Of a DNA stretch of 30,385 nt, positions 7,522 to 14,819 are shown piece by piece. The translations under genes were made by a program, and so were the position numbers. The DNA is from a bacterium (GTDB lineage Bacteria > 4484-113 > JAGGVC01), in assembly GCA_039961635.1 (NCBI GenBank), contig JABRWB010000015.1:1-30385 (forward strand), given 5' to 3'. Numbering within the stretch: position 1 is the stretch's first letter; each line of letters opens with the position of its first letter. Under the pieces are notes generated by a model. It did not search any database. It had not been told where the DNA came from and saw nothing but the letters and a program-made list of their open reading frames with translations.

Positions 7522-7914
7522 TTATACCCTCCCATCCATTATCACGGCCCGGTACATCCTGCCGCGCTTTTCCGCCAGCCCAATAAACGCATTGTAAAGA
7601 AGGTGCGTGCGGGCTTCTTCGGCCATTTCCCTGTCCACATCCACGCCGCCGCCGTCATAACGAAAAGCGATGCCGCGCTGTTCGATGATTTCAGGCTCTA
7701 TCGCTTTGATGCTGCCGAGAAGCTGGTCTTTGGAGGTCACGGAGGAGTCGCCGAGAGCGCGGGCGATTTCGCCTGCGAAATCCACGTCGCGGCGCACGTA
7801 GCCGGGGGTGTTGACATTGGCCAGATTGCCCGCGATCGCCTCCTGGCGCGCGTTGAGGAGGTCGAGGCTCTTCCTGATGACAGCGAGCGTAAGATCCTTG
7901 CCGGCGATATCCAT
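7522..7914 (-). CDS. flgB: Flagellar proximal rod protein FlgB
   Basis: A 130-residue rod protein with the N-terminal motif EAIAGNLANVNTPGYVRRDVDF (read around residues 25-46; the ANxxTPGY core is diagnostic) and a C-terminal helix ending in the family-typical FIGLAEKRGRMYRAVI. FlgB is the first rod subunit and is exported by the flagellar type III system. It follows the HDOD gene by 23 bases and precedes flgC by three bases, placing it second in a four-gene operon. Confidence 0.95.
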   Translation of the reverse strand: MDIAGKDLTLAVIRKSLDLLNARQEAIAGNLANVNTPGYVRRDVDFAGEIARALGDSSVTSKDQLLGSIKAIEPEIIEQRGIAFRYDGGGVDVDREMAEEARTHLLYNAFIGLAEKRGRMYRAVIMDGRV

Positions 7915-7937
7915 TTCAAACTCCGGGTTCGCGGGCG

Positions 7938-8795
7938 TTATTCGGGCAGAAACTTGTTTATGTCCAACAATTTCGCCTGCGCCCCGCGTAAGATATCGTC
8001 AATAAAGCTCCAATCTTTACCCAGAGCCGCCAGTGCCTGAACATCGACGTGATACGAAAATCCATCCAGCCCCAGCCCGATTCCCATCATCAGGCATACT
8101 GCATCGGCAATGTGAACCACGGGAACCAACGGGCCGCCGTCTTTTCCTTCCGCCGGATTGTGGTGGTGGCGCACCGCGGAGAGAAGCTCGTCCGGAAGAT
8201 TCCATTTTTCGCAGACGCGGGCTCCAAGCTCGGTGTGGCTGAAGCCGAGTACTTTCTCTTCCGCTTCGGGGAACGTGTAATTTTCCTTTTCCACCAGCCG
8301 TTTGATTTCTTCCACGTTTTGCTCGACGTACTCGCCGAGTATTGTTTTGCCTATGTCGTGCAGCAGACCGGCGACGAACGCCTGTTCCGGATTGCCGGTT
8401 TTCGTTCGGGTGCTTATGTCGCGCGAAAGAAAGGCGACGGCGAGCGAATGGCGCCAAAGCTCGCCTTTGTGCATTTCGTAGCCGGCGACATGCTTGTCGA
8501 AATTGTTGTAAAGGCTGAGAGCGTAAATCAGGCCTTTGATGGTTTTGAATCCCAAAAGCACGACGGCATCCTGGATTGTCCCGATGTGCTTTGGAAATCC
8601 GTAAAAAGCGCTGTTGGACAAGCGCAGGAGCTTGGAGGCGATTGCCTGGTCGCTGCCTAGAACCTCCGAAAGGTCGCTGACGCTGGAATTGGGGTCGTTC
8701 AGCACGGACATCACGCGCGGGATTATTGCCGGAAGGGGCGGTATGTCCTTGACGGACTGAAGAATGCTGTCCATGCTGCCTGTTCTAGCGTCCAT
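7938..8795 (-). CDS. HDOD-domain signalling protein
   Basis: A 285-residue single-domain HDOD protein; the family is built on a degenerate HD-phosphohydrolase fold and is used as a signalling adaptor, often in motility and c-di-GMP circuits. The characteristic IPPLPAIIPRVMSVL (residues 18-32), a SVSDLSEVLGSDQAIASKLL segment and the HD pair in LLHDIGK (146-147) are present, as is FSHTELGARVCEKWNLP (186-202). An upstream in-frame ATG at 8834 exists, but a TATAAT lies just downstream of it, and ATG 8795 has GGAG at five bases, so the shorter form is chosen. It is the first gene of the flagellar rod operon, which implies a link to flagellar regulation or placement. Enzyme activity is not expected for HDOD proteins. 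Confidence 0.9.
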   Translation of the reverse strand: MDARTGSMDSILQSVKDIPPLPAIIPRVMSVLNDPNSSVSDLSEVLGSDQAIASKLLRLSNSAFYGFPKHIGTIQDAVVLLGFKTIKGLIYALSLYNNFDKHVAGYEMHKGELWRHSLAVAFLSRDISTRTKTGNPEQAFVAGLLHDIGKTILGEYVEQNVEEIKRLVEKENYTFPEAEEKVLGFSHTELGARVCEKWNLPDELLSAVRHHHNPAEGKDGGPLVPVVHIADAVCLMMGIGLGLDGFSYHVDVQALAALGKDWSFIDDILRGAQAKLLDINKFLPE

Positions 8796-8822
8796 TTGTG
8801 CTCCGGAATTACGGGAGATGTC

Positions 8823-8851
8823 ATTATATACCATCGCGGAGCGCGAATGCT
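8823..8851 (-). promoter_or_regulatory. Predicted promoter of the HDOD-flgB-flgC-fliE operon
   Basis: Minus-strand TATAAT (8823-8828) lies 27 bases upstream of the chosen ATG at 8795. At exactly 17 bases further upstream is AGCATT (8846-8851), the same hexamer and spacing as at pilT. This placement is the main reason for rejecting the upstream ATG at 8834. Confidence 0.55.
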
Positions 8852-8892
8852 ATATCGGAATTTGCCCGCAGGGGCGATGGCAAATCCAACAC

Positions 8893-8919
8893 GAATATTG
8901 CAAAATTTCGGCAATATTC
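8893..8919. repeat. Perfect 9-bp inverted repeat between panD and the HDOD promoter
   Basis: GAATATTGC (8893-8901) and GCAATATTC (8911-8919) are exact reverse complements around a 9-base loop. It overlaps the panD stop codon (8918-8920) and ends about 40 bases upstream of the HDOD -35 region. There is no T-run, so a terminator is only weakly supported; a transcription-factor operator or a 3'-end hairpin of the pan message are the alternatives. Confidence 0.6.
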
Positions 8920-9274
8920 AATTGCGGTCCGACCGGACCCGATTGTCCGGGCCCGGCTTAATCACTTTGGGGACGATCTTGCGCGCTTCTTCCGGCTCCG
9001 CCTTTGCGAAGGTCATTATTATCAACTTATCACCCGGCTTTCCGTAATGCGCTGCCGCTCCGTTCAGCACTATTTGTCCAGGCTCGTCCAGCGGGATTGC
9101 GTAAGTCGTCAGCCTGGCGCCGTCCCTTACGTTGGCGACGAGCACTTCCTCGTAGGGCAGTATTTCCGCTGCGTCAAGAAGCTCTCTTGAAATCCCGATT
9201 GAGCCTTCATATTCGATGTCGGCGCCCGTCAGGGTGCAAAGATGAATTTTGGATTTTAGTACCGACAAAAGCAT
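8918..9274 (-). CDS. panD: Aspartate 1-decarboxylase PanD
   Basis: PanD makes beta-alanine from aspartate for pantothenate synthesis. The proenzyme of 118 residues self-cleaves at Gly24-Ser25, turning Ser25 into the pyruvoyl cofactor; here the motif EYEGSIGI places Gly24 and Ser25 exactly. The usual start MLLSVLKSKIH fixes the ATG at 9274, supported by AGGTGG five bases upstream; the longer frame to 9325 overlaps panC and is rejected. NGAAAHYGKPGDKLIIM is the conserved C-terminal half. The gene begins 10 bases after the panC stop and is third in the panB-panC-panD operon. A PanZ maturation factor is not visible here. Confidence 0.96.
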   Translation of the reverse strand: MLLSVLKSKIHLCTLTGADIEYEGSIGISRELLDAAEILPYEEVLVANVRDGARLTTYAIPLDEPGQIVLNGAAAHYGKPGDKLIIMTFAKAEPEEARKIVPKVIKPGPDNRVRSDRN

Positions 9275-9284
9275 CGAAACCACC

Positions 9285-10205
9285 TCAAGAGGCCGTCTCC
9301 GATTCGGACAGCCGTATGTTGTCAATCAGCCTGGTCGAGCCGAAATGAACCGCAGCCAGCGCCACGTCTCCCGGCTCCGCATCCATTTCGCGGCGTTTAA
9401 GGGTTTCCGGATCCGCTATTTCCAAATACTCGATACCGAATCCATCCACAAAGCCCATCAGCCGCATCATTTCGGACATTCCGATTTGCACCAGCCTGTG
9501 TGCATCGGCGATCCCGTTCAGAAATTCCTTCTTTAGCTTTACAAGCGAGGCAAAAAGACCGGGCGCGGCATTTCGTTCCACGTCCGACAAGTACCTGTTT
9601 CGCGACGAACAGGCCAGGCCGTCTGTTTCGCGGACTGTAGGCATGGCCACAATTTGGAGCGGAAAGCTCAAATCCTGAACCATCCTTTTGACAGCCTGAA
9701 GCTGTTGGTAATCTTTTTCGCCGAAATACGCCCGATCGGGCATAACGATTCCAAACAACTTCGCTACCACCGTTGTGACGCCGTCGAAATGACCGGGCCG
9801 GCGTTCTCCACAGTAGCCTTTCGTCACCTCGGCGACAGCCACCCGCGTTTGAAATCCGTCCGGATAGAACTTGGCCGCGTCCGGAGCAAGCAGCGCGTCA
9901 ACCCCGGCTTCCTCAAGCATCGCCTTGTCCTTTTCAAACGGCCGCGGATATTTCCCCAAATCTTCGGATGGGCCGAATTGAAGCGGATTCACGAAAATGC
10001 TTACGACCGTGAAGTGATTTTCCTCCACGGATTTTCGGACCAGCGACATGTGTCCTTCGTGCAGCGCTCCCATCGTCGGCACGAATCCAACCAATGGAAT
10101 ATATCCGGGCTTGGCTCTGGTCTCCTCCCAGAGCTTCAGATGGTAATTGCGCTTAATCCGCCAAACGAATCCCGTCAGCTCCTGCGGATCGGTGAAAATG
10201 TCCAT
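9285..10205 (-). CDS. panC: Pantothenate synthetase PanC
   Basis: PanC condenses pantoate and beta-alanine with ATP through a pantoyl-adenylate. The class I-like HIGH region is PTMGALHEGH (residues 43-52). Other landmarks are VSIFVNPLQFGPSEDL, PGHFDGVTTVV, YFGEKDYQQ and the ATP-binding SSRNRYLS. At 306 residues it is about 20 longer than the E. coli enzyme, mainly because of an N-terminal extension (about 13 residues). Its ATG overlaps the panB stop in a TGATG arrangement (10203-10207), so translation is coupled. Confidence 0.96.
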   Translation of the reverse strand: MDIFTDPQELTGFVWRIKRNYHLKLWEETRAKPGYIPLVGFVPTMGALHEGHMSLVRKSVEENHFTVVSIFVNPLQFGPSEDLGKYPRPFEKDKAMLEEAGVDALLAPDAAKFYPDGFQTRVAVAEVTKGYCGERRPGHFDGVTTVVAKLFGIVMPDRAYFGEKDYQQLQAVKRMVQDLSFPLQIVAMPTVRETDGLACSSRNRYLSDVERNAAPGLFASLVKLKKEFLNGIADAHRLVQIGMSEMMRLMGFVDGFGIEYLEIADPETLKRREMDAEPGDVALAAVHFGSTRLIDNIRLSESETAS

Positions 10206-11035
10206 CAGGCTTCCTCTTTTACCGCGGGCGTATCGGCAAACTCTTCTCCCCGCCTTGGATAGTTTCCGCGGCGCACGTCCTGCGACCAGGCGGTAAGCGC
10301 TTCCGTTCCCCTTTCAAGCAAGTCGCTGTACGGCGATACGAACGACGGCGGCTGCGGATACATTCCCAGAAGGTCGTTGATGACAAGAATCTGGCCGTCA
10401 CAGCCCGGGCCGCTTCCTATGCCGATGGTCGGCGCGTCGATACGCTTGGTAATCTCCGCCGCGACGCCATGCGCGACGCATTCGAGCACGATGGCGCAGC
10501 ACCCAGCATTTTCGAGCGATTCCGCCTCGGAGATGATTATTTCGCGGTCCGACGGGGTCTTTCCGCGGTATTTGAAGCCGCCGGACGCGTGCACGGTCTG
10601 CGGCAGAAATCCTGTGTGCCCCATTACGGGAATGCCGATTGCAATTAGCTTCTCGATCGCTTCCAGGGTATCGGGCGTGGCGCCTTCGAGTTTGACGCCG
10701 TCGCATCCGGAATCTTTAAACAACCTTACGGCATTGCGAACCGTGTCCTCGGCGCTGATTTTGAAAGTGCCGAAGGGCATATCGGCGAAAACCGGGATTC
10801 GACCATCCACTGCCCTAACAACCATGCGCGAGTGGTAAACGATGTCGTCCAGCGTAACCGGAATCGTCGTGTCGGCGCCTTGAACCACGTTGCCGAGGCT
10901 GTCCCCCACAAGCACCAAGTCAACGCCGGCATCCCTTGCAATGGATGCGGTGAAAAGGTCGTACGCGGTAATTGCGACGATACTTCGGCCCTGCCGCTTC
11001 ATGCGTGCAAGGCTTTTTCCGACAAACTTACTCAT
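10205..11035 (-). CDS. panB: 3-methyl-2-oxobutanoate hydroxymethyltransferase PanB
   Basis: PanB transfers the hydroxymethyl group from methylene-tetrahydrofolate to ketoisovalerate, the first committed step to pantothenate. The 276-residue protein has the family motifs ITAYDLFTASIARDAGVD, LVGDSLGNVVQG (42-53, metal-binding Asp45), GCDGVKLEGA, MGHTGFLPQ and GIGSGPGCDGQILVINDLLG. An upstream open frame extends to 11263 but MSKFVGKSL at 11035 is preceded by AAAGGGG at seven bases and matches the normal family start. First gene of the panBCD operon, with a candidate -10 about 170 bases upstream. Confidence 0.96.
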   Translation of the reverse strand: MSKFVGKSLARMKRQGRSIVAITAYDLFTASIARDAGVDLVLVGDSLGNVVQGADTTIPVTLDDIVYHSRMVVRAVDGRIPVFADMPFGTFKISAEDTVRNAVRLFKDSGCDGVKLEGATPDTLEAIEKLIAIGIPVMGHTGFLPQTVHASGGFKYRGKTPSDREIIISEAESLENAGCCAIVLECVAHGVAAEITKRIDAPTIGIGSGPGCDGQILVINDLLGMYPQPPSFVSPYSDLLERGTEALTAWSQDVRRGNYPRRGEEFADTPAVKEEA

Positions 11036-11201
11036 TTTGCATCCCCTTTCCAAGTTGGCCGCAGCCGCTTCGGGCGCACAATCGGCCGCAGTCGGCGGCA
11101 GACAACCGAAGCGGTCTGCAAAAAGGGGGGCTGGCGGACGCGCGCAGTTGCGAACGTATGTTTCCACCGTCCCGGTCCTTTCGGCTCCAAGCGGCAGGTA
11201 C

Positions 11202-11207
11202 ATTGTA
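11202..11207 (-). promoter_or_regulatory. Candidate -10 of the panBCD operon
   Basis: TACAAT on the minus strand sits just downstream of the AT-rich patch. No matching -35 is seen at normal spacing. If used, the leader is about 160 bases. Confidence 0.35.
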
Positions 11208-11339
11208 CCATATTTTATTAAAAACGGTTTCCCGCAACACCTTGTTCTTCGACGCGCCCGCATCGATCTTATGAATTTGGATTGGTATTTTCACAAGGCG
11301 TGATTGCTGCGCCGACAGAAACCAATTAAAATCGGCATA

Positions 11340-11368
11340 TTGTCAATAACTAACTCGTCTGCTAAAAT
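11340..11368 (+). promoter_or_regulatory. Predicted promoter of the 11395-17662 gene run
   Basis: TTGTCA (11340-11345), a 17-base spacer, and TAAAAT (11363-11368) preceded by TGC (extended -10). The start of transcription would be near 11375, about 20 bases before the ATG, which also has GGGAG at eight bases. Confidence 0.7.
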
Positions 11369-11394
11369 GCGCGTTTTGATACGGGAGTTTGTAG

Positions 11395-13362
11395 ATGGTG
11401 AACATTCGTGTACAGGCGGGTTCGACGCTTTCGAACGTCGACATCATCAAGCTGCACCTGTACTTCGACGGTCCAGCGACCGAAGAAGAACTGGCGCAGG
11501 AAGTTTGCCGCCTGATGCGCGCGAATGTGAGTGTCGAAAAAGCGCTTGAGCGCTATGTCAGGCCGGTCCTTGCTTCCCAGCCCATCTTCAGAAAATCCGG
11601 CGACAAGTACGAACTGGATATCGAGAAGCTTCCGGAACATAAAGTTGTCCATAAAGTTCTTGCCGATGAACGGAAGTTCCTATCGGAAAAAGACCTTAAA
11701 AGCAAGGTTGCAAAAGAACTGGGAATTAAAGTCAACTGCGTGGCGCTTGACGCGACGAGGATACCCGGACTTAAGCAGCAGGGCAAACGCTGGGGGCTGG
11801 AGCACTGGCGCCTTGTAAACGATGAAGCGTTCAAGTTGATGAAGGAACGTCCCGGAAGCATTTCCGAAAGCGAAATAATCAAGCTGGTCGTCGGTGCAGG
11901 ACTCGCGTCGGAAAAGGAAGCCATATTCGATCCATTCGCCGATTCCAGGTTCAAGCGCGATAGAAAAAACTGGAGGCTGGCAGGTACTCCCGCGAGCGAA
12001 CCAAAGGCAGGAAAGGTCAAACCGAGACCCGCGGTATCAGTGGATAGAAACCTCGAATCCGAGTTCATCCGCGCCCAAATCGCCAAGGAGCGCGAGAAGC
12101 AGCAAAAGGCTGGAAAGCCTTCCGGCGAGCTTAAAAAGGTTTTGATAAAAAAGATCGTCTCGGAAAAAATCAAGGAGCGCGAACCCGTCGCGGCTCAAGA
12201 AGTTGTTTCTGGAATCGCGCCCGTTTTGGAGGAGCTGCATTCGGGAACATTCGGGCTTGGCGGCGACTTCGATAAGGTGACCAGCTTTCAGCGGGTCGAG
12301 GACTCTCCTCGAGAGATGAGCCTTTCACCCAAGGAACGCACGGCCATAAACGAGTTTCTTGAGCGTCTTGTTTCCGACAGCGATATTGTTCCTTTGTCCG
12401 ATCATCCCATCAAACTCGGCGGTCCGCTTTCGGCTCCGAAAGTGGAGCGCATCGTTTACCACAGATACAAGGATTACTCGACTCGGCGGTGCATCATTCC
12501 CGAGGAATTCAACCGGATGCTTGTGGAAATTCTCGCGCCCAAGCTTTCGGATTTGGTGCTTAATCCGGCGGCCCAGGCCGGCGCGCTTGCGGTAGCCGTT
12601 CTGAATTACATCAACGAGCAAATGCTGGGCATTTACTGGGCGCTCGGAGACAACGACTCTGTGCTTCTCGTTTCGCAAAAAGGCGCCAGGCTGACTCTCG
12701 ACGCACGCGACACGCCACTGATAGAAAAAGCAAAAGAAGAGTTCGTCGTCAACCGCAACGACCTTATCGGCAACTTCATCAGCTTCAATTTCTGCGGAAT
12801 CGAAACCGATCCGATTCTCTTCCAAGCAGCCCGCATAATCACCCGCCTTTCCGGGTTCGAAGACGTTTATATAGTCAACCGCGATTTCCTTACGGAGCTT
12901 CCCGAAATTTTCGGTCAGCCGCCGAATCCCGAAAACGACATTGACCTTCTTTTCCAGGTCATTTTGGGCAACCTTACGTTCCGCGGCGAGCAAAGCTTGG
13001 TAAATAATTTTGTCGCGAATTACATCGACCAGGCTTGCAGAATTGTGGCGGCGGACGGGCGAATCGGGTTTTTCGTCAACTGGGATTTCCTCCAGCTGCT
13101 CGAAGGACACGAGTTTCTGGATATGATTCTGTCTAGGCAGTATTTCAAGGCGATTTTAAGGCTGCCCGCAATTCAGAGCGACATTGAACCCGCGCTTGTC
13201 GTCATCGAGCCGAGGGAAGCGGAAGAGATTCCGGACACGCTGTTTGCCGTAATTAATTCGAGTTCCGACATTCCCAAAGTTTTGGCCGCGCTTCAGGGAA
13301 GCGAGGCATCCGATTTCGTCAGACGGATTCCCGCCAAGGGATTTTCGGAAATATTTCGCTAA
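11395..13362 (+). CDS. Large protein with winged-helix modules and a degenerate N6-adenine methylase domain
   Basis: A 655-residue protein with no family name that can be assigned with confidence. Residues about 15-197 hold three modules of 55-65 residues, each ending in a wing-like motif (GDKYELD at 69-75, LEHWRLV at 135-141, RKNWRLAG at 190-197), resembling HARE-HTH or other winged helices. A charged linker (200-300) follows. Residues 365-610 follow the order of type I restriction HsdM methylases: VLNPAAQAGAL (388-398) in place of the SAM motif DPACGTGGF, FCGIETDP (466-473) in place of the E-binding strand, VILGNLTF (522-529) in place of NPPF, then RIGFFVNWDFL and an ILRLPA segment. The catalytic Asn/Asp-Pro-Pro-Tyr/Phe is gone and the SAM loop is altered, so methylation is unlikely. 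There is no HsdS or HsdR nearby. DNA-binding regulation is an inference. Confidence 0.75.
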   Translation: MVNIRVQAGSTLSNVDIIKLHLYFDGPATEEELAQEVCRLMRANVSVEKALERYVRPVLASQPIFRKSGDKYELDIEKLPEHKVVHKVLADERKFLSEKDLKSKVAKELGIKVNCVALDATRIPGLKQQGKRWGLEHWRLVNDEAFKLMKERPGSISESEIIKLVVGAGLASEKEAIFDPFADSRFKRDRKNWRLAGTPASEPKAGKVKPRPAVSVDRNLESEFIRAQIAKEREKQQKAGKPSGELKKVLIKKIVSEKIKEREPVAAQEVVSGIAPVLEELHSGTFGLGGDFDKVTSFQRVEDSPREMSLSPKERTAINEFLERLVSDSDIVPLSDHPIKLGGPLSAPKVERIVYHRYKDYSTRRCIIPEEFNRMLVEILAPKLSDLVLNPAAQAGALAVAVLNYINEQMLGIYWALGDNDSVLLVSQKGARLTLDARDTPLIEKAKEEFVVNRNDLIGNFISFNFCGIETDPILFQAARIITRLSGFEDVYIVNRDFLTELPEIFGQPPNPENDIDLLFQVILGNLTFRGEQSLVNNFVANYIDQACRIVAADGRIGFFVNWDFLQLLEGHEFLDMILSRQYFKAILRLPAIQSDIEPALVVIEPREAEEIPDTLFAVINSSSDIPKVLAALQGSEASDFVRRIPAKGFSEIFR

Positions 13363-13410
13363 CCTGGATTTCGCAGATATTTTTGCTTTGAGTTACGCCT
13401 GGGTGCGAGA

Positions 13411-14796
13411 ATGTCGGAGATTGATAAGCAAATCGAGCAGTGCCTGAGTCTCCAGATTTCACAGGACTGGATGGAGGCGAAATTCAAGTGTCTTTCCGAA
13501 CCCGCGGGATTTACCAAAGAAGATTTGCGTGCATATCTATCCGAGCGCATGGTGACTCAAGGTGTTTTGGAAAACGGCCTTGAGGAAGCGCTTAAGCTTG
13601 CACCGGGGAATACGGCGATCGTCGCAAAAGGCACGCCGGTTCAAGCCACCGTACAGCCGAGGATAGATTATTTCTTTCCTTTGACGGAAGACGTCGAAGT
13701 CGCGGAAAAGTCCGATGGCAGCGTTGATTTTCGCGAAATAGGGCGGTTCAACAACTTCGAAGCCGGGGCGATTCTCGCGATCAAAACGCCCGGACGGGAG
13801 GGCGTTCAAGGAATGGACATCCGCGGGAAGTGCATCGAGCCGGAAAAGCTGAAGGATATAAAAATTCCCGTCGGCAAAATGGTCGAGTTGTCCGAGGACG
13901 GGACGCAGGCGCTCGCAAAATCGGGAGGCCATGCATGCCGGGTGGACGGAAAAATCACGATACTTTCACGCATCCAAATTCCCGGCGATATAGACTATTC
14001 AACAGGAAACATCAGATTTCTGGGCGATGTGGACGTCGCGGGCAACATACTCGCCGGATTTCAGCTTGAAGTGGGCGGCACGCTTACCGTGCGCGAAAAC
14101 ATCGAAAATGCAACCATCCGCGTGGGCAAAGATTTGATCGTAAACGGCACGGTTTTCGGAAAAAGCGGGACAGTCATTGTGGTTAACGGCAACGCTTCGT
14201 TTCGCGAAGTGGATTCGGCCGCATTGGACGTGATGGGTGATTTGGTTGTCAAAAACGCAATCAGGCATTCGACGATTCGCTGCGGAGGCAATATCGAAAT
14301 AACATCCAAAAACGGGGTGATAGTCGGCGGCGAGGTTTCCGCTCTCCGCACTATCAAAGCGGCGAATCTGGGCAGCAACATGGGAACGCTGACAAGAATC
14401 ACGGTTGGAACAAATCCGTTCATCCACCAGGAAATAGATCAAATCGAAAAGCGCCTGGAAGTGCTGCGCACCAAACTTTCGCAGGTAGATACTCATCTGC
14501 AGTTGATGGATAAAAAAGTTGCCAAGGGGGATGCCAGTCCAACCTTACAGGAATTGCATTCCAAACTTACTTCCGCCAAAGCGACGTTGAAGAAGGAGAT
14601 AGCGGCCTGCGAAAGCAGTTCGAACGAGCTGCGGCAGAAGCTGGTGGAGCTGGGAACCGCCCACGTCGAAGTTCAGGATACGTTATACAGCGGCGTGGTA
14701 ATCACGGTTCGCCGCTCCAAGGCGAGAACGTACGACGAGCACCGCCGCGTCCGGGCCGAGGAAGAGGCGGGGGAAGTCAAGTTCTTCCCCATTTAG
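13411..14796 (+). CDS. FapA/DUF342-family protein
   Basis: A 461-residue FapA (flagellar assembly protein A, DUF342) protein. After an N-terminal region it has the KxPGxxGxxxxG-type loop (IKTPGREGVQGMDIRGK, residues about 127-143) and a right-handed beta-helix-like series of short repeats (GDIDYSTGNIRFLGDV, then GNILAG, LTVRENI, LIVNGTV) from about 195 to 345. A coiled coil of about 75 residues follows (350-425). Family members are linked to polar placement of flagella and other surface machines and to signalling, but the biochemistry is poorly known. It sits 48 bases after the pseudo-methylase gene and 23 bases before tatD. Confidence 0.85.
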   Translation: MSEIDKQIEQCLSLQISQDWMEAKFKCLSEPAGFTKEDLRAYLSERMVTQGVLENGLEEALKLAPGNTAIVAKGTPVQATVQPRIDYFFPLTEDVEVAEKSDGSVDFREIGRFNNFEAGAILAIKTPGREGVQGMDIRGKCIEPEKLKDIKIPVGKMVELSEDGTQALAKSGGHACRVDGKITILSRIQIPGDIDYSTGNIRFLGDVDVAGNILAGFQLEVGGTLTVRENIENATIRVGKDLIVNGTVFGKSGTVIVVNGNASFREVDSAALDVMGDLVVKNAIRHSTIRCGGNIEITSKNGVIVGGEVSALRTIKAANLGSNMGTLTRITVGTNPFIHQEIDQIEKRLEVLRTKLSQVDTHLQLMDKKVAKGDASPTLQELHSKLTSAKATLKKEIAACESSSNELRQKLVELGTAHVEVQDTLYSGVVITVRRSKARTYDEHRRVRAEEEAGEVKFFPI

Positions 14797-14819
14797 AGTT
14801 TAAGGAAAGGATTCGCCGC

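Larger units (their letters stand above)
11036..11394. other. Divergent intergenic region between panB and the pseudo-methylase gene
   Basis: No gene is supported. The panB side holds a leader of about 160 bases with a short possible hairpin (CAGAC / GTCTG arms, minus strand) and the candidate -10 at 11202-11207. The other side holds the promoter at 11340-11368. The middle (11210-11240) is an AT-rich patch in a GC-rich neighbourhood. No riboswitch fold was recognised in the panB leader. Confidence 0.6.

Noticed and set aside
8796-8834. Longer HDOD start at ATG 8834
   Set aside because: TATAAT lies inside the extra segment and ATG 8795 has a good GGAG site; the family N-terminus fits the shorter form.
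11036-11263. Longer panB frame to 11263
   Set aside because: The extra 76 residues have no family match, while ATG 11035 has AAAGGGG and starts at the usual family position.
11395-13362. A type I restriction-modification system
   Set aside because: No HsdS or HsdR is present and the methylase motifs are degenerate; only the fold is suggested.
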